Assembly: GCA_018240425.1 (NCBI GenBank)
Contig: JAFEFU010000004.1
Coordinates: 1-42,248 of the forward strand
Length of the DNA: 42,248 nucleotides
Source: Pseudomonadota bacterium
GTDB taxonomy: Bacteria > Pseudomonadota > Alphaproteobacteria > Rhodobacterales > Rhodobacteraceae
Direction of reading: 5' to 3'
In this document: piece by piece, positions 7,904 to 16,864 of the stretch
How the letters are laid out: every line of letters begins with the position of its first letter
Numbering within the stretch: position 1 is the first letter of the stretch
Translations under genes and position numbers: made by a program
Notes under the pieces: generated by a model
What the model was told of the DNA's origin: nothing
Seen by the model: only the letters and a program-made list of their open reading frames with translations
Database searches by the model: none

Positions 7904-8803
7904 ATGACGCGGGCGAAAGCGACAGGCATCGGGTGCGGGGCGATCTTGCTGTGGTCGGCGCTCGCGCTGTTCACGGTGGGTTCGGCGCCGGTGCCGCCCT
8001 TCCAGCTGAGTGCGATGACCTTTGCGCTGGGCGGGCTGGTCGGCCTTGCCTGGGTGGCGCTGAGCGGCGGCGCGGGACAGTTGCGTGCCATCGGCTGGCG
8101 CGTCTATCTGTTCGGAACGCTGGGGCTGTTCGGCTATCACGCCCTCTATTTTTCGGCACTGCGGCTGGCGCCCGCGGCCGAGGCCGGGCTGATCTGCTAT
8201 CTCTGGCCGCTGCTCATCGTCCTTCTGTCGGGCCTGATGCCGGGCGAGCGGCTGAGCCTTGGGCATGTGGCGGGGGCGGGCCTTGCCTTTGCCGGGACGG
8301 CGCAGCTGGTGCTGGGCCGCGCCGGGGGGCTGGCGGCGGACGGCGGGGCGCTGGCGGGCTTTGCGCTGGCCGGCCTCGCGGCCCTGACCTGGGCGGGCTA
8401 TTCGGTCCTGTCGCGGCGGCTGGGATCGGTGCCGACCGCGTCGGTCGCGGTCTTTTGCCTGGGGACGGCGGTGCTGTCGGCACTGAGCCATCTGGTGCTC
8501 GAAGATACGGTCTGGCCCCCGGGCGGGTTCGGCTGGGTCAGCGTCCTTGCGCTGGGCGCTGGGCCGGTGGGGCTGGCCTTCTACCTGTGGGATGTGGGGA
8601 TGAAGCGCGGCGACATCCAGCTTTTGGGGACATTGTCCTATGCCGCGCCGATTCTCTCGACGCTCGCGCTGGTTGCGGCGGGCTTTGCCGAGGTGTCGTT
8701 GAGGATTGCGGTGGCTGCGGTGCTGGTGACGGCGGGCGCGGCGCTGGCAGCCTGGGCTGGCGCCCGCGCCCGCGCACCGGTCAGACGCGCGTCAGGCGCG
8801 TGA
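7904..8803 (+). CDS. DMT-superfamily (EamA) transporter, YddG-like
   Basis: 299 residues with about ten hydrophobic segments, the normal layout of two EamA repeats. The stretch SAPVPPFQLSAMTFALGG near residues 24-41 and AEAGLICYLWPLL near 95 resemble the YddG-like aromatic amino-acid exporters of this superfamily, but the substrate cannot be told from sequence. The ATG at 7904 is the first that leaves a complete first helix. The gene follows phaB by 59 bases on the same strand and its 3' end overlaps the YdcH-like gene on the other strand by 23 bases. Confidence 0.85.
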   Translation: MTRAKATGIGCGAILLWSALALFTVGSAPVPPFQLSAMTFALGGLVGLAWVALSGGAGQLRAIGWRVYLFGTLGLFGYHALYFSALRLAPAAEAGLICYLWPLLIVLLSGLMPGERLSLGHVAGAGLAFAGTAQLVLGRAGGLAADGGALAGFALAGLAALTWAGYSVLSRRLGSVPTASVAVFCLGTAVLSALSHLVLEDTVWPPGGFGWVSVLALGAGPVGLAFYLWDVGMKRGDIQLLGTLSYAAPILSTLALVAAGFAEVSLRIAVAAVLVTAGAALAAWAGARARAPVRRASGA

Positions 8804-8948
8804 TTTCTTCCTTGAGCTTCAGCTTCTGCTTCTTCATGTCGGCGATGATGAGGTCGTCGGTTGCGGGACTGCGCTGCGCGGCCTCGACGGCTTCGGACAG
8901 GTTCTGGTGCTTCTTCTGAAGCTCCAGCAAGTGCGAATCGATCGACAT
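8781..8948 (-). CDS. YdcH/DUF465-family small protein
   Basis: 55 residues, charged and predicted helical. It starts MSIDSHLLELQKKHQNLSEAV and ends KKQKLKLKEEITRLTRV. This arrangement, with a first helix LxxLxxKHxxLx and a Lys-rich second helix ending in a hydrophobic heptad, is typical of YdcH. These proteins are common in proteobacteria and have no established function. AGGAGT lies 8 bases upstream of the ATG at 8946-8948, which is why I prefer it over an ATG two codons earlier. It is convergent with and overlaps the DMT transporter gene by 23 bases. Confidence 0.88.
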   Translation of the reverse strand: MSIDSHLLELQKKHQNLSEAVEAAQRSPATDDLIIADMKKQKLKLKEEITRLTRV

Positions 8949-9068
8949 CGGCATCACTCCTCTGCTGTGGACCCGTCCCGTGATCCCAGCACATTCCCCG
9001 AGTCGAGTCACGCGGAAGAAAGCGCGGTTTTTCGGCGCACACGCGGAACGGGCGGAAGCCGGCTGGAG

Positions 9069-9827
9069 TCAGCCGAGACCGGGAAGGGCGGTTCCCTCGC
9101 GCAGGACGGCGCGGGCGGCGCCGGTGAAATCGTCGCTGTCGCGCAGGTGCGCCGGGCCTTCGTGCAGGATGAAGGGGGAAAGCAGCCGGAAGGGGGCGCG
9201 GCTGCCCTTGCGGGCGCGGACGATGATGCGGCTGGCGGGCCGCCCGGCGCGGGGGGCGATGGGCAGCGCCTCGATCGCGCCAGCCCGGCCGGACAGCGCG
9301 GAAAGGAGGTCGGGCAGGCGTTCGGCCAGGTGGATGAAGGTCAGGCTGCCGCCGTCGCGGGCGCGGCGGAGCGCCACGTCGATCCAGTCGGCCAGTGCCG
9401 CCATTTCGCGGAAGGCGGTTTCGCGGCCGCCGTCCCGGGCGGCGGTGCCGTCGCCGGCGCGGAAATAGGGCGGATTGGCGAGGACGTGATCGAAACGGCG
9501 CTGGCTGAGGGCGCGGTCGCGCAGGTCGCCCTCGACCACTTCGAGGGGCAGGTGGTTGGCGTCGGCGTTGCGGCGCGCGAGGCCGGCATAGAGCGGTTGC
9601 AGTTCGATCCCGCAGGCCTGCAGGCCCGCCACCCGCGACATGAGGCACAGGCTGGCCACGCCCACGCCGCAGCCGAGTTCGAGCGTGCTGTCGCCGGGTC
9701 GGGCGGCGACGGCGGCGGCCAGAAGCACCGGGTCGGTGGCGGCGCGGTAGCCGGTCACGGGCTGGAAGATCGCCAGCCGCCCGCCAAGAAAACCGTCGCG
9801 GGTCAGGGGCAGGTCGGGCGCCGTCAT
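9069..9827 (-). CDS. TrmN6-like methyltransferase (tRNA1Val adenine-37 N6 type)
   Basis: 252 residues. A Rossmann methyltransferase with the SAM-binding motif LELGCGVGVASLCL near residues 49-62 and the amino-methyltransferase motif NPPY near 117, in the context LANPPYFRAGD. The N-terminal half (TRDGFLGGRLAIFQPVTGYRAATDPVLLA) matches the family annotated as tRNA1(Val) A37 N6-methyltransferase. The exact substrate in alphaproteobacteria is inferred. The ATG at 9825-9827 overlaps the stop of the upstream DUF2007 gene (ATGA), so the two form one transcription unit. Confidence 0.88.
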   Translation of the reverse strand: MTAPDLPLTRDGFLGGRLAIFQPVTGYRAATDPVLLAAAVAARPGDSTLELGCGVGVASLCLMSRVAGLQACGIELQPLYAGLARRNADANHLPLEVVEGDLRDRALSQRRFDHVLANPPYFRAGDGTAARDGGRETAFREMAALADWIDVALRRARDGGSLTFIHLAERLPDLLSALSGRAGAIEALPIAPRAGRPASRIIVRARKGSRAPFRLLSPFILHEGPAHLRDSDDFTGAARAVLREGTALPGLG

Positions 9828-10039
9828 GGCGACGGATGCAGGCCGTTGTCGCGCAGGATGGCGCTGGCCATGAAGTGATCGCGGTCGGCGACCATCAGGC
9901 GGCGCGGCAGGATACCGAGACCGCCTTCGAGGATGCTCATGTGGACGTCCAGTTCAAAGGCGGCTATACCCTCCTGCGTCAAGAGGGCGGTTGCAAAGAC
10001 GATTTCCGTCGGGTCTGTTGTGCGCAGAAGCTCTTTCAT
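9824..10039 (-). CDS. DUF2007-family protein
   Basis: 71 residues. The sequence MKELLRTTDPTEIVFATALL, followed by EGIAAFELDVHMSILEGGLGILPRRLMV, is the compact alpha-beta pattern of DUF2007, sometimes labelled a putative signal-transducing protein and structurally PII-like. It is translationally coupled to the downstream methyltransferase and divergent from the polyprenyl synthase gene, with 68 bases between starts. The function is unknown. Confidence 0.88.
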   Translation of the reverse strand: MKELLRTTDPTEIVFATALLTQEGIAAFELDVHMSILEGGLGILPRRLMVADRDHFMASAILRDNGLHPSP

Positions 10040-10107
10040 ACGCCAAGACTTAGAGCCGTTTTCGGGAAAGTCACGGCATGAACGATGGATTTCGGGGCCG
10101 GATACCG

Positions 10108-11109
10108 ATGAGTTTGGATGAAGCGACGCAAAAACCCCACGACCGGCTGAGCGATCATCTGGCCGGCGACATGGAGCGGGTGAACATCCTGATCCGCGAA
10201 CGGATGGCGTCGGAGCATGCGCCGCGCATCCCCGAGGTGACGGCGCATCTGGTCGAGGCGGGGGGCAAGCGGCTGCGGCCGATGCTGACGCTGGCGGCGG
10301 CGCGGCTGTGCGGCTACGGGGGGCCGTTCCACATCCATCTGGCGGCGACGGTCGAGTTCATCCATACCGCGACGCTTCTGCATGACGACGTGGTCGACGA
10401 AAGTCGCCAGCGGCGCGGACGGCCGACCGCGAACCTTCTGTGGGACAACAAGTCGTCGGTACTGGTGGGCGACTATCTCTTTTCGCGGTCCTTCCAGCTG
10501 ATGGTCGAGACCGGGTCGCTGCGGGTGTTGGACATCCTTGCCAATGCGTCCGCGACCATCGCCGAGGGCGAGGTGCTGCAACTGACCGCCGCGCAGGATC
10601 TGGCGACCGACGAGGCGATCTATCTGCAGGTGGTGCGCGGCAAGACGGCGGCGCTGTTCTCGGCGGCGACCGAGGTCGGCGGCGTGATCGCCGGGGCGCC
10701 CGAGGATCAGGTCCGGGCGCTGCACACCTATGGCGACGCGCTGGGCGTGGCCTTCCAGATCGTCGACGACCTTCTGGACTATGGCGGGTCAAGCGCGATC
10801 ATCGGCAAGGACGTGGGCGACGATTTCCGCGAGCGCAAGCTGACCCTGCCGGTGATAAGGGCGGTGGCCAAGGCCGACGCGGGCGAGCGCGCCTTCTGGA
10901 GCCGGGTGATCGAGAAGGGTGACCAGCGCGAGGGCGACCTTGCCGAGGCGCTGCGGCTGCTGGCCCGTCATGGCGCGCTGGAGGAGACGCGGGCAACCGC
11001 GCTCGACTGGGTGCGGAAGGCCAAGGCGGCGCTGGCGGCGCTGCCGGCGCACGAGTTGCGCGACATGCTGGCTGATCTGGCCGATTACGTGGTGGCGCGG
11101 GTGCGCTGA
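10108..11109 (+). CDS. ispB: long-chain polyprenyl diphosphate synthase (ubiquinone side chain)
   Basis: 333 residues. A trans-isoprenyl diphosphate synthase with both aspartate-rich motifs, LLHDDVVDESRQRRGRPT near residue 90 and FQIVDDLLDYGG near 216, and the GGKRLRPML motif near residue 52. It extends farnesyl diphosphate into the ubiquinone tail. Rhodobacteraceae use Q10, so a decaprenyl product is likely, though chain length cannot be read directly. I chose ATG 10108 (MSLDEATQKPHDRLSDH), which matches relatives, over an in-frame ATG at 10078. The gene is convergent with leuB. Confidence 0.94.
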   Translation: MSLDEATQKPHDRLSDHLAGDMERVNILIRERMASEHAPRIPEVTAHLVEAGGKRLRPMLTLAAARLCGYGGPFHIHLAATVEFIHTATLLHDDVVDESRQRRGRPTANLLWDNKSSVLVGDYLFSRSFQLMVETGSLRVLDILANASATIAEGEVLQLTAAQDLATDEAIYLQVVRGKTAALFSAATEVGGVIAGAPEDQVRALHTYGDALGVAFQIVDDLLDYGGSSAIIGKDVGDDFRERKLTLPVIRAVAKADAGERAFWSRVIEKGDQREGDLAEALRLLARHGALEETRATALDWVRKAKAALAALPAHELRDMLADLADYVVARVR

Positions 11110-11150
11110 GGGGGCGAGCCTACCGCGCCTCATCGAGTATTTGGGCAAGG

Positions 11151-11179
11151 AAAAAGCCCCGGACTTGGGTCCGCGGCTT
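11151..11179 (-). terminator. terminator of leuB
   Basis: An 11-base stem with one mismatch (AAGCCCCGGAC / GTCCGCGGCTT, loop TTGG) is followed on the minus strand by TTTTTCC. It lies 20 bases beyond the leuB stop and is a good rho-independent terminator. Confidence 0.8.
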
Positions 11180-11198
11180 CATCGTGGATGCGGGGCGG

Positions 11199-12305
11199 TC
11201 AAAGGCTGGCGTCGAGCGCCGCGATGATCGCGTCGCCCATCTGGCCGGTCGAGACCGGCTTGCCGCCCTCCGGGCCCATCAGGTCGGCGGTACGCAGCCC
11301 CTGGGCCAGCACCTTTTCGACCGCTTGCTCTACGCGCGTCGCGTCGGCGCCCATGTCGAAGGAATAGCGCAGCGCCATCGCGAACGACAGGATGCAGGCG
11401 ATCGGGTTGGCCTTGCCCTGCCCGGCGATGTCGGGGGCCGAGCCGTGGACCGGCTCGTAAAGCGCCTTGGGGCGGCCGTTCTTCATCGGCGCGCCGAGCG
11501 AGGCCGAGGGCAGCATCCCGAGCGAGCCGGTGAGCATGGCGGCGAGGTCGGACAGCAGGTCGCCGAAGAGGTTGTCAGTGACGATCACGTCGAACTGCTT
11601 GGGCCAGCGGGTCAGCTGCATGGCGCCGGCGTCGGCATACATGTGGCTAAGTTCGACATCATTGTATTCCTTGTCGTGGACCTCCTGCACCACCTCGCGC
11701 CAAAGGATGCCCGACTCCATGACGTTGGCCTTTTCCATCGAGCAGACCTTGTTGCGGCGACGGCGGGCGAGTTCAAAGGCCGAGCGCGCGACACGGGCGA
11801 TCTCGGATTCGGTGTAGCGCTGGGTGTTGATGCCCACACGCTCGTTGCCTTCGGTGAAGATGCCGCGCGGCTCGCCGAAATAGACGCCCGAGGTGAGTTC
11901 GCGCACGATCATGATATCGAGGCCGGCGACGACATCCTTCTTCAGTGACGAGAAATCGGCGAGCGCGTCGAAGCACTGGGCCGGGCGCAGGTTGGCATAG
12001 AGGTCCATTTCCTTGCGCAGGCGCAGGAGGCCGCGCTCGGGCTTCACAGAGAAGTCGAGCTTGTCGTATTTCGGGCCGCCGACGGCGCCCAGAAGCACGC
12101 AGTCGGCGGCCTGGGCGCGGGCCATCGTGTCGTCATGGAGCGGCGTGCCGAACTTGTCATAGGCACAGCCACCGACCAGATCCTCGGCCACGTCGAAGGT
12201 GATGGCGCGCTTCTGCCCGAACCAGGCGATGATCTTCTTGACCTCGGCCATGACTTCCGGGCCGATGCCGTCGCCGGCGAGGATGAGGATGGAGGGGTTG
12301 GCCAA
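11199..12305 (-). CDS. leuB: 3-isopropylmalate dehydrogenase
   Basis: 368 residues. LeuB oxidatively decarboxylates 3-isopropylmalate with NAD in leucine synthesis. Typical elements are GDGIGPEV near residue 11, [11 protein letters not shown] near 71, the Arg-rich substrate region [34 protein letters not shown], the metal-binding segment [15 protein letters not shown] and the NAD-binding [15 protein letters not shown]. The reading begins at a TTG (12303-12305), supported by AGGAG at 12312-12316; [18 protein letters not shown] is the expected N-terminus. It is the last leucine gene of the minus-strand cluster and ends in a clear terminator. Confidence 0.97.
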   Translation of the reverse strand: MANPSILILAGDGIGPEVMAEVKKIIAWFGQKRAITFDVAEDLVGGCAYDKFGTPLHDDTMARAQAADCVLLGAVGGPKYDKLDFSVKPERGLLRLRKEMDLYANLRPAQCFDALADFSSLKKDVVAGLDIMIVRELTSGVYFGEPRGIFTEGNERVGINTQRYTESEIARVARSAFELARRRRNKVCSMEKANVMESGILWREVVQEVHDKEYNDVELSHMYADAGAMQLTRWPKQFDVIVTDNLFGDLLSDLAAMLTGSLGMLPSASLGAPMKNGRPKALYEPVHGSAPDIAGQGKANPIACILSFAMALRYSFDMGADATRVEQAVEKVLAQGLRTADLMGPEGGKPVSTGQMGDAIIAALDASL

Positions 12306-12377
12306 GATGCGCTCCTGCGGATGAAGGGTCGCGGGAGGGCCTAGCCAAAGGGGCGGGCGCGGTCAAGCGCCGGGGGG

Positions 12378-13214
12378 TCAGGCCGGTTGCAGCGCGTGGC
12401 CGGTGGCCTGGTTCAGGCTCTTGCGCTTTTCGGCGATCATGTTGGCGATGCGTCCCATCGCGATGCCGCGCATGAAGAGGCTCGCGGGCAGGAAGGCCCA
12501 GGCGCTCATCGTCCAGATCAGGGTGTGCGGGCTTTCGAGGGTGACCGGCGAAAGCGAGAGTGCGGCCATCTTCACCATCACCGGGATCATGAAGGGCAAA
12601 AGGAAGCCGAGCGCGATGTTGAAGCGCGAATCGCGGGTCAGCCGCTCGACGACATCGCCGCCGGTGGTCGGGTCGAAGGTCGGCAGGTTAATCCAGACGT
12701 TGAAGGTACCCATGCGGTTCGGCCAGCCGATGAGGCGCATGGCGAGGACGAACACGACGAGGGTCAGGAGCGAAATCATGTAGGCGATGCCGGCGGCGGT
12801 GCGCACCAGCATGATATGCTCGACGCTCATGTCCTTGGGCAGCATGAGGACGACGAGGCGCACCGGGCTGTAGGGCACGTCGATCGACTGGCCGAGCTTG
12901 TTGCCGAGGGCGCCGATGAACGAGGCGAGCGTGGTCGGCTGGGTCTGGTCGCGCACGACGGTCGAAAGAAGGACGACGGTGGCAAGGAGCGACAGGTAAC
13001 GCAGGCGGTTGAAGGGCGGCGCGTCGCGGAATTCGACGAGGCCGGGGTAGGTCGAGGCATATTCGAAGAAGGTTAGGCCAGCGGCGAAGATCGCGACGAG
13101 GGCGACGATCTGGGTGGTGTCGCTGCTGACGCCAGGCACCATGAGCGACGGTATGGCGATGAGGATCATCACCAGGACCGCGCGCACCAATGCGCCTGTG
13201 ATCTGCGATACCAC
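12378..13214 (-). CDS. polytopic membrane protein of unknown function
   Basis: 278 residues with about six hydrophobic segments: near 7-27, 33-50, 70-87, 135-165, 200-222 and 230-250. A soluble loop lies at about 90-130 and a basic C-terminal tail at the end. No domain was recognised. The start is a GTG at 13212-13214 with GAGGG about 8 bases upstream. It lies between leuD and leuB on the same strand, but leuD ends in its own terminator, so this gene probably has a separate promoter in the 13215-13440 region. Nothing links it to leucine synthesis apart from position. Confidence 0.8.
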   Translation of the reverse strand: MVSQITGALVRAVLVMILIAIPSLMVPGVSSDTTQIVALVAIFAAGLTFFEYASTYPGLVEFRDAPPFNRLRYLSLLATVVLLSTVVRDQTQPTTLASFIGALGNKLGQSIDVPYSPVRLVVLMLPKDMSVEHIMLVRTAAGIAYMISLLTLVVFVLAMRLIGWPNRMGTFNVWINLPTFDPTTGGDVVERLTRDSRFNIALGFLLPFMIPVMVKMAALSLSPVTLESPHTLIWTMSAWAFLPASLFMRGIAMGRIANMIAEKRKSLNQATGHALQPA

Positions 13215-13283
13215 TGCCTACGCCCTCGCAAAGACCGGATGCGGTGCATGGCCGCACGCCTGATCCAAGACAGCGGCCCGAAT

Positions 13284-13311
13284 TGTGGCAGCGTGCCTTA
13301 TTCTTGCCACA
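13284..13311. repeat. inverted TGTGGCA motif
   Basis: TGTGGCA at 13284-13290 faces TGCCACA at 13305-13311 across 14 bases, upstream of the membrane protein gene starting at 13214. A third copy, extended to 17 bases, lies at 13432-13448. It is a possible regulator-binding site. Confidence 0.4.
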
Positions 13312-13395
13312 GTTTTGCCCATGTTCATTCCCCCTGGCAATCTGAGGTTAAGGTTAACGGAATGAATCCGGCCAATTGATGGTCAAACTGGTGCG

Positions 13396-13416
13396 GCTTT
13401 GCATCAATTGCAAAGC
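13396..13416. promoter_or_regulatory. perfect palindrome GCTTTGCA-N5-TGCAAAGC
   Basis: An 8-base perfect inverted repeat with a 5-base spacer, in the AT-richer gap between leuD and the membrane protein gene. It looks like an operator. It resembles TTTGCAAA-type sites of the short-chain-acyl-CoA Xre regulators, but this is a resemblance only. Confidence 0.4.
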
Positions 13417-13441
13417 GCGAGTGGGGCGAGATTGTGGCAAG

Positions 13442-13466
13442 AAAAAGGCCGCCCCGAAGGGCGGCC
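13442..13466 (-). terminator. terminator of leuD
   Basis: Perfect 8-base stem GGCCGCCC/GGGCGGCC with loop CGAA, followed on the minus strand by TTTTT. It starts 24 bases beyond the leuD stop. Confidence 0.85.
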
Positions 13467-13490
13467 CCACATGTGGTGGAAGTTCGCCGA

Positions 13491-14096
13491 TCAGACCCAA
13501 GGACGGGCCTGCGCGGCGGCTTTTTCATAGCTGTCGATTGCGGCGGACTTCTCGAGCGTCAGGCCGATGTCGTCCAGCCCGTTCAGCAGGCAGTGCTTCT
13601 TGAACGGGTCAACGTCGAAGGCAAAACGGGTGCCGTCCGCGGCGGTGACGGTCTGGCTTTCGAGATCGACGGTGATGCGGGCGTTGGCGCCCTTTTTCGC
13701 GTCGTCCATCAGGTGATCGACCGCCTCTTGCGGCAGGACGATCGGCAGGATGCCGTTCTTGAAGCAGTTCGAGAAGAAGATATCGGCGAACGAGGTCGAG
13801 ATCACCGAGCGGATGCCGAAGTCGAGAAGCGCCCAGGGCGCGTGTTCGCGCGACGAGCCGCAGCCGAAATTGTCGCCGGCGACCAGGATCTCGGCCTTGC
13901 GCCAGGCGGGCTGGTTCAGGACGAACTCGGGGATTTCCTTGCCGTCCTGGGTATAACGCATCTCGTCGAACAGGTTCTTGCCGAGGCCCGACCGCTTGAT
14001 GGTCTTGAGGAACTGCTTGGGGATGATCATGTCGGTGTCGATGTTGACCAGCGGCATGGGCGCCGCGATGCCGGTCAGGGTGGTGAATTTGTCCAT
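13491..14096 (-). CDS. leuD: 3-isopropylmalate dehydratase, small subunit
   Basis: 201 residues. LeuD forms the swivel domain of isopropylmalate isomerase and works with LeuC. Signatures include [14 protein letters not shown] near residue 17, [17 protein letters not shown] near 74 and [15 protein letters not shown] near 104. The length is normal. ACGAGG lies 5 bases before the ATG at 14094-14096. In most relatives leuD closely follows leuC. Here a DUF3800 gene and a 120-base spacer lie between them, so leuD may depend on read-through from leuC or on a promoter in that spacer. Confidence 0.97.
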   Translation of the reverse strand: MDKFTTLTGIAAPMPLVNIDTDMIIPKQFLKTIKRSGLGKNLFDEMRYTQDGKEIPEFVLNQPAWRKAEILVAGDNFGCGSSREHAPWALLDFGIRSVISTSFADIFFSNCFKNGILPIVLPQEAVDHLMDDAKKGANARITVDLESQTVTAADGTRFAFDVDPFKKHCLLNGLDDIGLTLEKSAAIDSYEKAAAQARPWV

Positions 14097-14216
14097 TTTG
14101 GCCTCGTTAGGTTGACTTTAACGCCCATCGGATACATGTAGAGAGCAAATGGGCTGGAGTTTTTCGGTCGGCGTGGGGCTGCTGGGCAACCGGCGGCCCT
14201 TCGGCTTTTTTATCTC

Positions 14217-14954
14217 TCATGGAAACTGCCGAGGTCCTGGAAAGAGCAACTTGGACGAAAGGCAGTCGTAGGCGCGATTTGGGGCATCTGGCCGAAGGCA
14301 CTTGAGTCCTATCGGCCTTGCGAAAAGATCTGCAAGTTGAAGTCCCGCGCAGTTCGATCTCTTGTCTGCAAAGTGGGCGTTCCAAGTGAAGTCGAGAAAC
14401 TTCTCGCGCGATCCGCTTCCGAAAGGCACATCGCCATCCGCCAGGCGACGAAAAGCGAGTTCCAGCACCTGATCCTCTTTTGCGCCACGGCTTTCGAAAA
14501 CGACGTGTACTGCCCGTCCTGATTGCCCGCGCTTGTGCAGAACACCTGCCAACCTTTCCATACACAAGGTCAATGCGATCGCATATGGATCAAATGGCTG
14601 GGAGTAGCGTTGTTCGAGACGAGCCTTGTGGACGACTGCACTGACCACGGTCGCATCCAGCGACCCGACCAGATCGTTGATTTCGTCAATGAACGCATTC
14701 CGCTGAACTGCGTTCGCCTGAAACCTAGCGAATGCGCCACTTTGCCGACGAATGTCGCGTTCGTGCAGGATGATCTGATCGTGACCAAAGTGTCGGAACT
14801 TCAGATCGGTAACGGCCTGTTGAACAACACTGGCATAGGAGGACTTTTCTACGACCACGAAGACGAGAACGAACACCGGGAAATCCGCCCTATCAGCAGA
14901 GATTACCGGTGAGCCGCTCTCATCCGCGAAGACTATCAGGTCCGAATACGCCAT
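14217..14954 (-). CDS. DUF3800-domain protein inserted between leuC and leuD
   Basis: 245 residues. It starts MAYSDLIVFADESGSPVISA, carrying the DESG motif that opens DUF3800. It continues with the polar IILHERDIRRQSG region and ends with the second hallmark, CAGLQLADLFARPIG, near residues 210-224. The paired acidic motifs suggest a nuclease-like, RNase H-type fold, but no activity is established. The gene begins 8 bases after the leuC stop, without a clear ribosome-binding site, in the same direction. Hand counts of three 60-base blocks give 52-53% GC against about 72% in a leuC block, and its codons are mixed, so it is probably a recent acquisition. DUF3800 genes are frequent in mobile and defence-associated regions. 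Confidence 0.85.
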   Translation of the reverse strand: MAYSDLIVFADESGSPVISADRADFPVFVLVFVVVEKSSYASVVQQAVTDLKFRHFGHDQIILHERDIRRQSGAFARFQANAVQRNAFIDEINDLVGSLDATVVSAVVHKARLEQRYSQPFDPYAIALTLCMERLAGVLHKRGQSGRAVHVVFESRGAKEDQVLELAFRRLADGDVPFGSGSREKFLDFTWNAHFADKRSNCAGLQLADLFARPIGLKCLRPDAPNRAYDCLSSKLLFPGPRQFP

Positions 14955-14962
14955 GTCGAGAC

Positions 14963-16399
<1,437 letters not shown>

Positions 16400-16453
16400 G
16401 GCTTTCTCCGGGCTTTGGAAGGGGCATGGGGCGACGGGCTGCGCAGGCGCCCG

Positions 16454-16540
16454 TCAGGCGCGCGCAAGGATCGAGACGGAGGCGCCGTGGAAACGCCAGG
16501 GCAGGCGCACGCGGTCGTCCATGTCGAAAAAGCGGATCAT
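16454..16540 (-). CDS. possible 28-residue peptide upstream of leuC
   Basis: A short frame MIRFFDMDDRVRLPWRFHGA.. with a stop at 16454-16456. It ends 54 bases before the leuC start. It contains only two leucines, so it does not look like a leucine attenuator peptide. The codons are plausible but the ribosome-binding site is unclear. I list it only as a candidate. Confidence 0.25.
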   Translation of the reverse strand: MIRFFDMDDRVRLPWRFHGASVSILARA

Positions 16541-16608
16541 GCGCCCCTCATACGCCGAAAATCCCCCGCCTTCAATCTGCCATTCCCGCCTGGAGCGGCG
16601 CCGTCCGG

Positions 16609-16752
16609 TCAACGTCCTGAGAACAGGCCGCGATCGATCTCGCGCTCGCGCCGTTCGAGGTCGTGGCGGCTCACGGCCTGGCGCAGGTAGGCCAGTTCAA
16701 GCGTGTGGCGGGGCGGGAAGCTGAACAGACGGAAGAGAAAACGCAGAATCAT
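16609..16752 (-). CDS. DUF3563-family small protein
   Basis: 47 residues. The N-terminus MILRFLFRLFSFPPRHTLELAYL is amphipathic, and the C-terminal half LRQAVSRHDLERREREIDRGLF matches the DUF3563 pattern of a short helix (AYLxQA.. DLExRxREID) seen in alpha- and betaproteobacteria. AAAGGAG about 8 bases upstream of the ATG at 16750-16752 supports translation. The function is unknown. It stands alone between the HisN-type gene and leuC. Confidence 0.75.
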   Translation of the reverse strand: MILRFLFRLFSFPPRHTLELAYLRQAVSRHDLERREREIDRGLFSGR

Positions 16753-16825
16753 CGGACCGACTCCTTTGCTTTCCTCCCCCTGTCCAATATGCGGCGGCGC
16801 GGCGCGAAAGCCAGCGGCGGGCGCG

Positions 16826-16860
16826 GGCAACCGCCATGCGTCCGGCGCATGGCGGTTGCC
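16826..16860 (-). terminator. long perfect hairpin behind the HisN-type gene
   Basis: A perfect 15-base inverted repeat (GGCAACCGCCATGCG / CGCATGGCGGTTGCC, loop TCCGG) lies 4 bases beyond the stop codon at 16865. There is no T-run, so it may act as a terminator, an mRNA-stabilising hairpin or a repeat element. Confidence 0.55.
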
Positions 16861-16864
16861 GGTG

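Noticed and set aside
13344..13362. CtrA binding site (GGTTAAGGTTAACGG)
   Set aside because: The two TTAA half-sites are 2 bases apart instead of 7, so the consensus is not met.
16454..16540. Leucine attenuator peptide upstream of leuC
   Set aside because: The peptide has only two scattered leucines and no terminator/antiterminator pair was seen. It is kept only as a weak small-ORF candidate.
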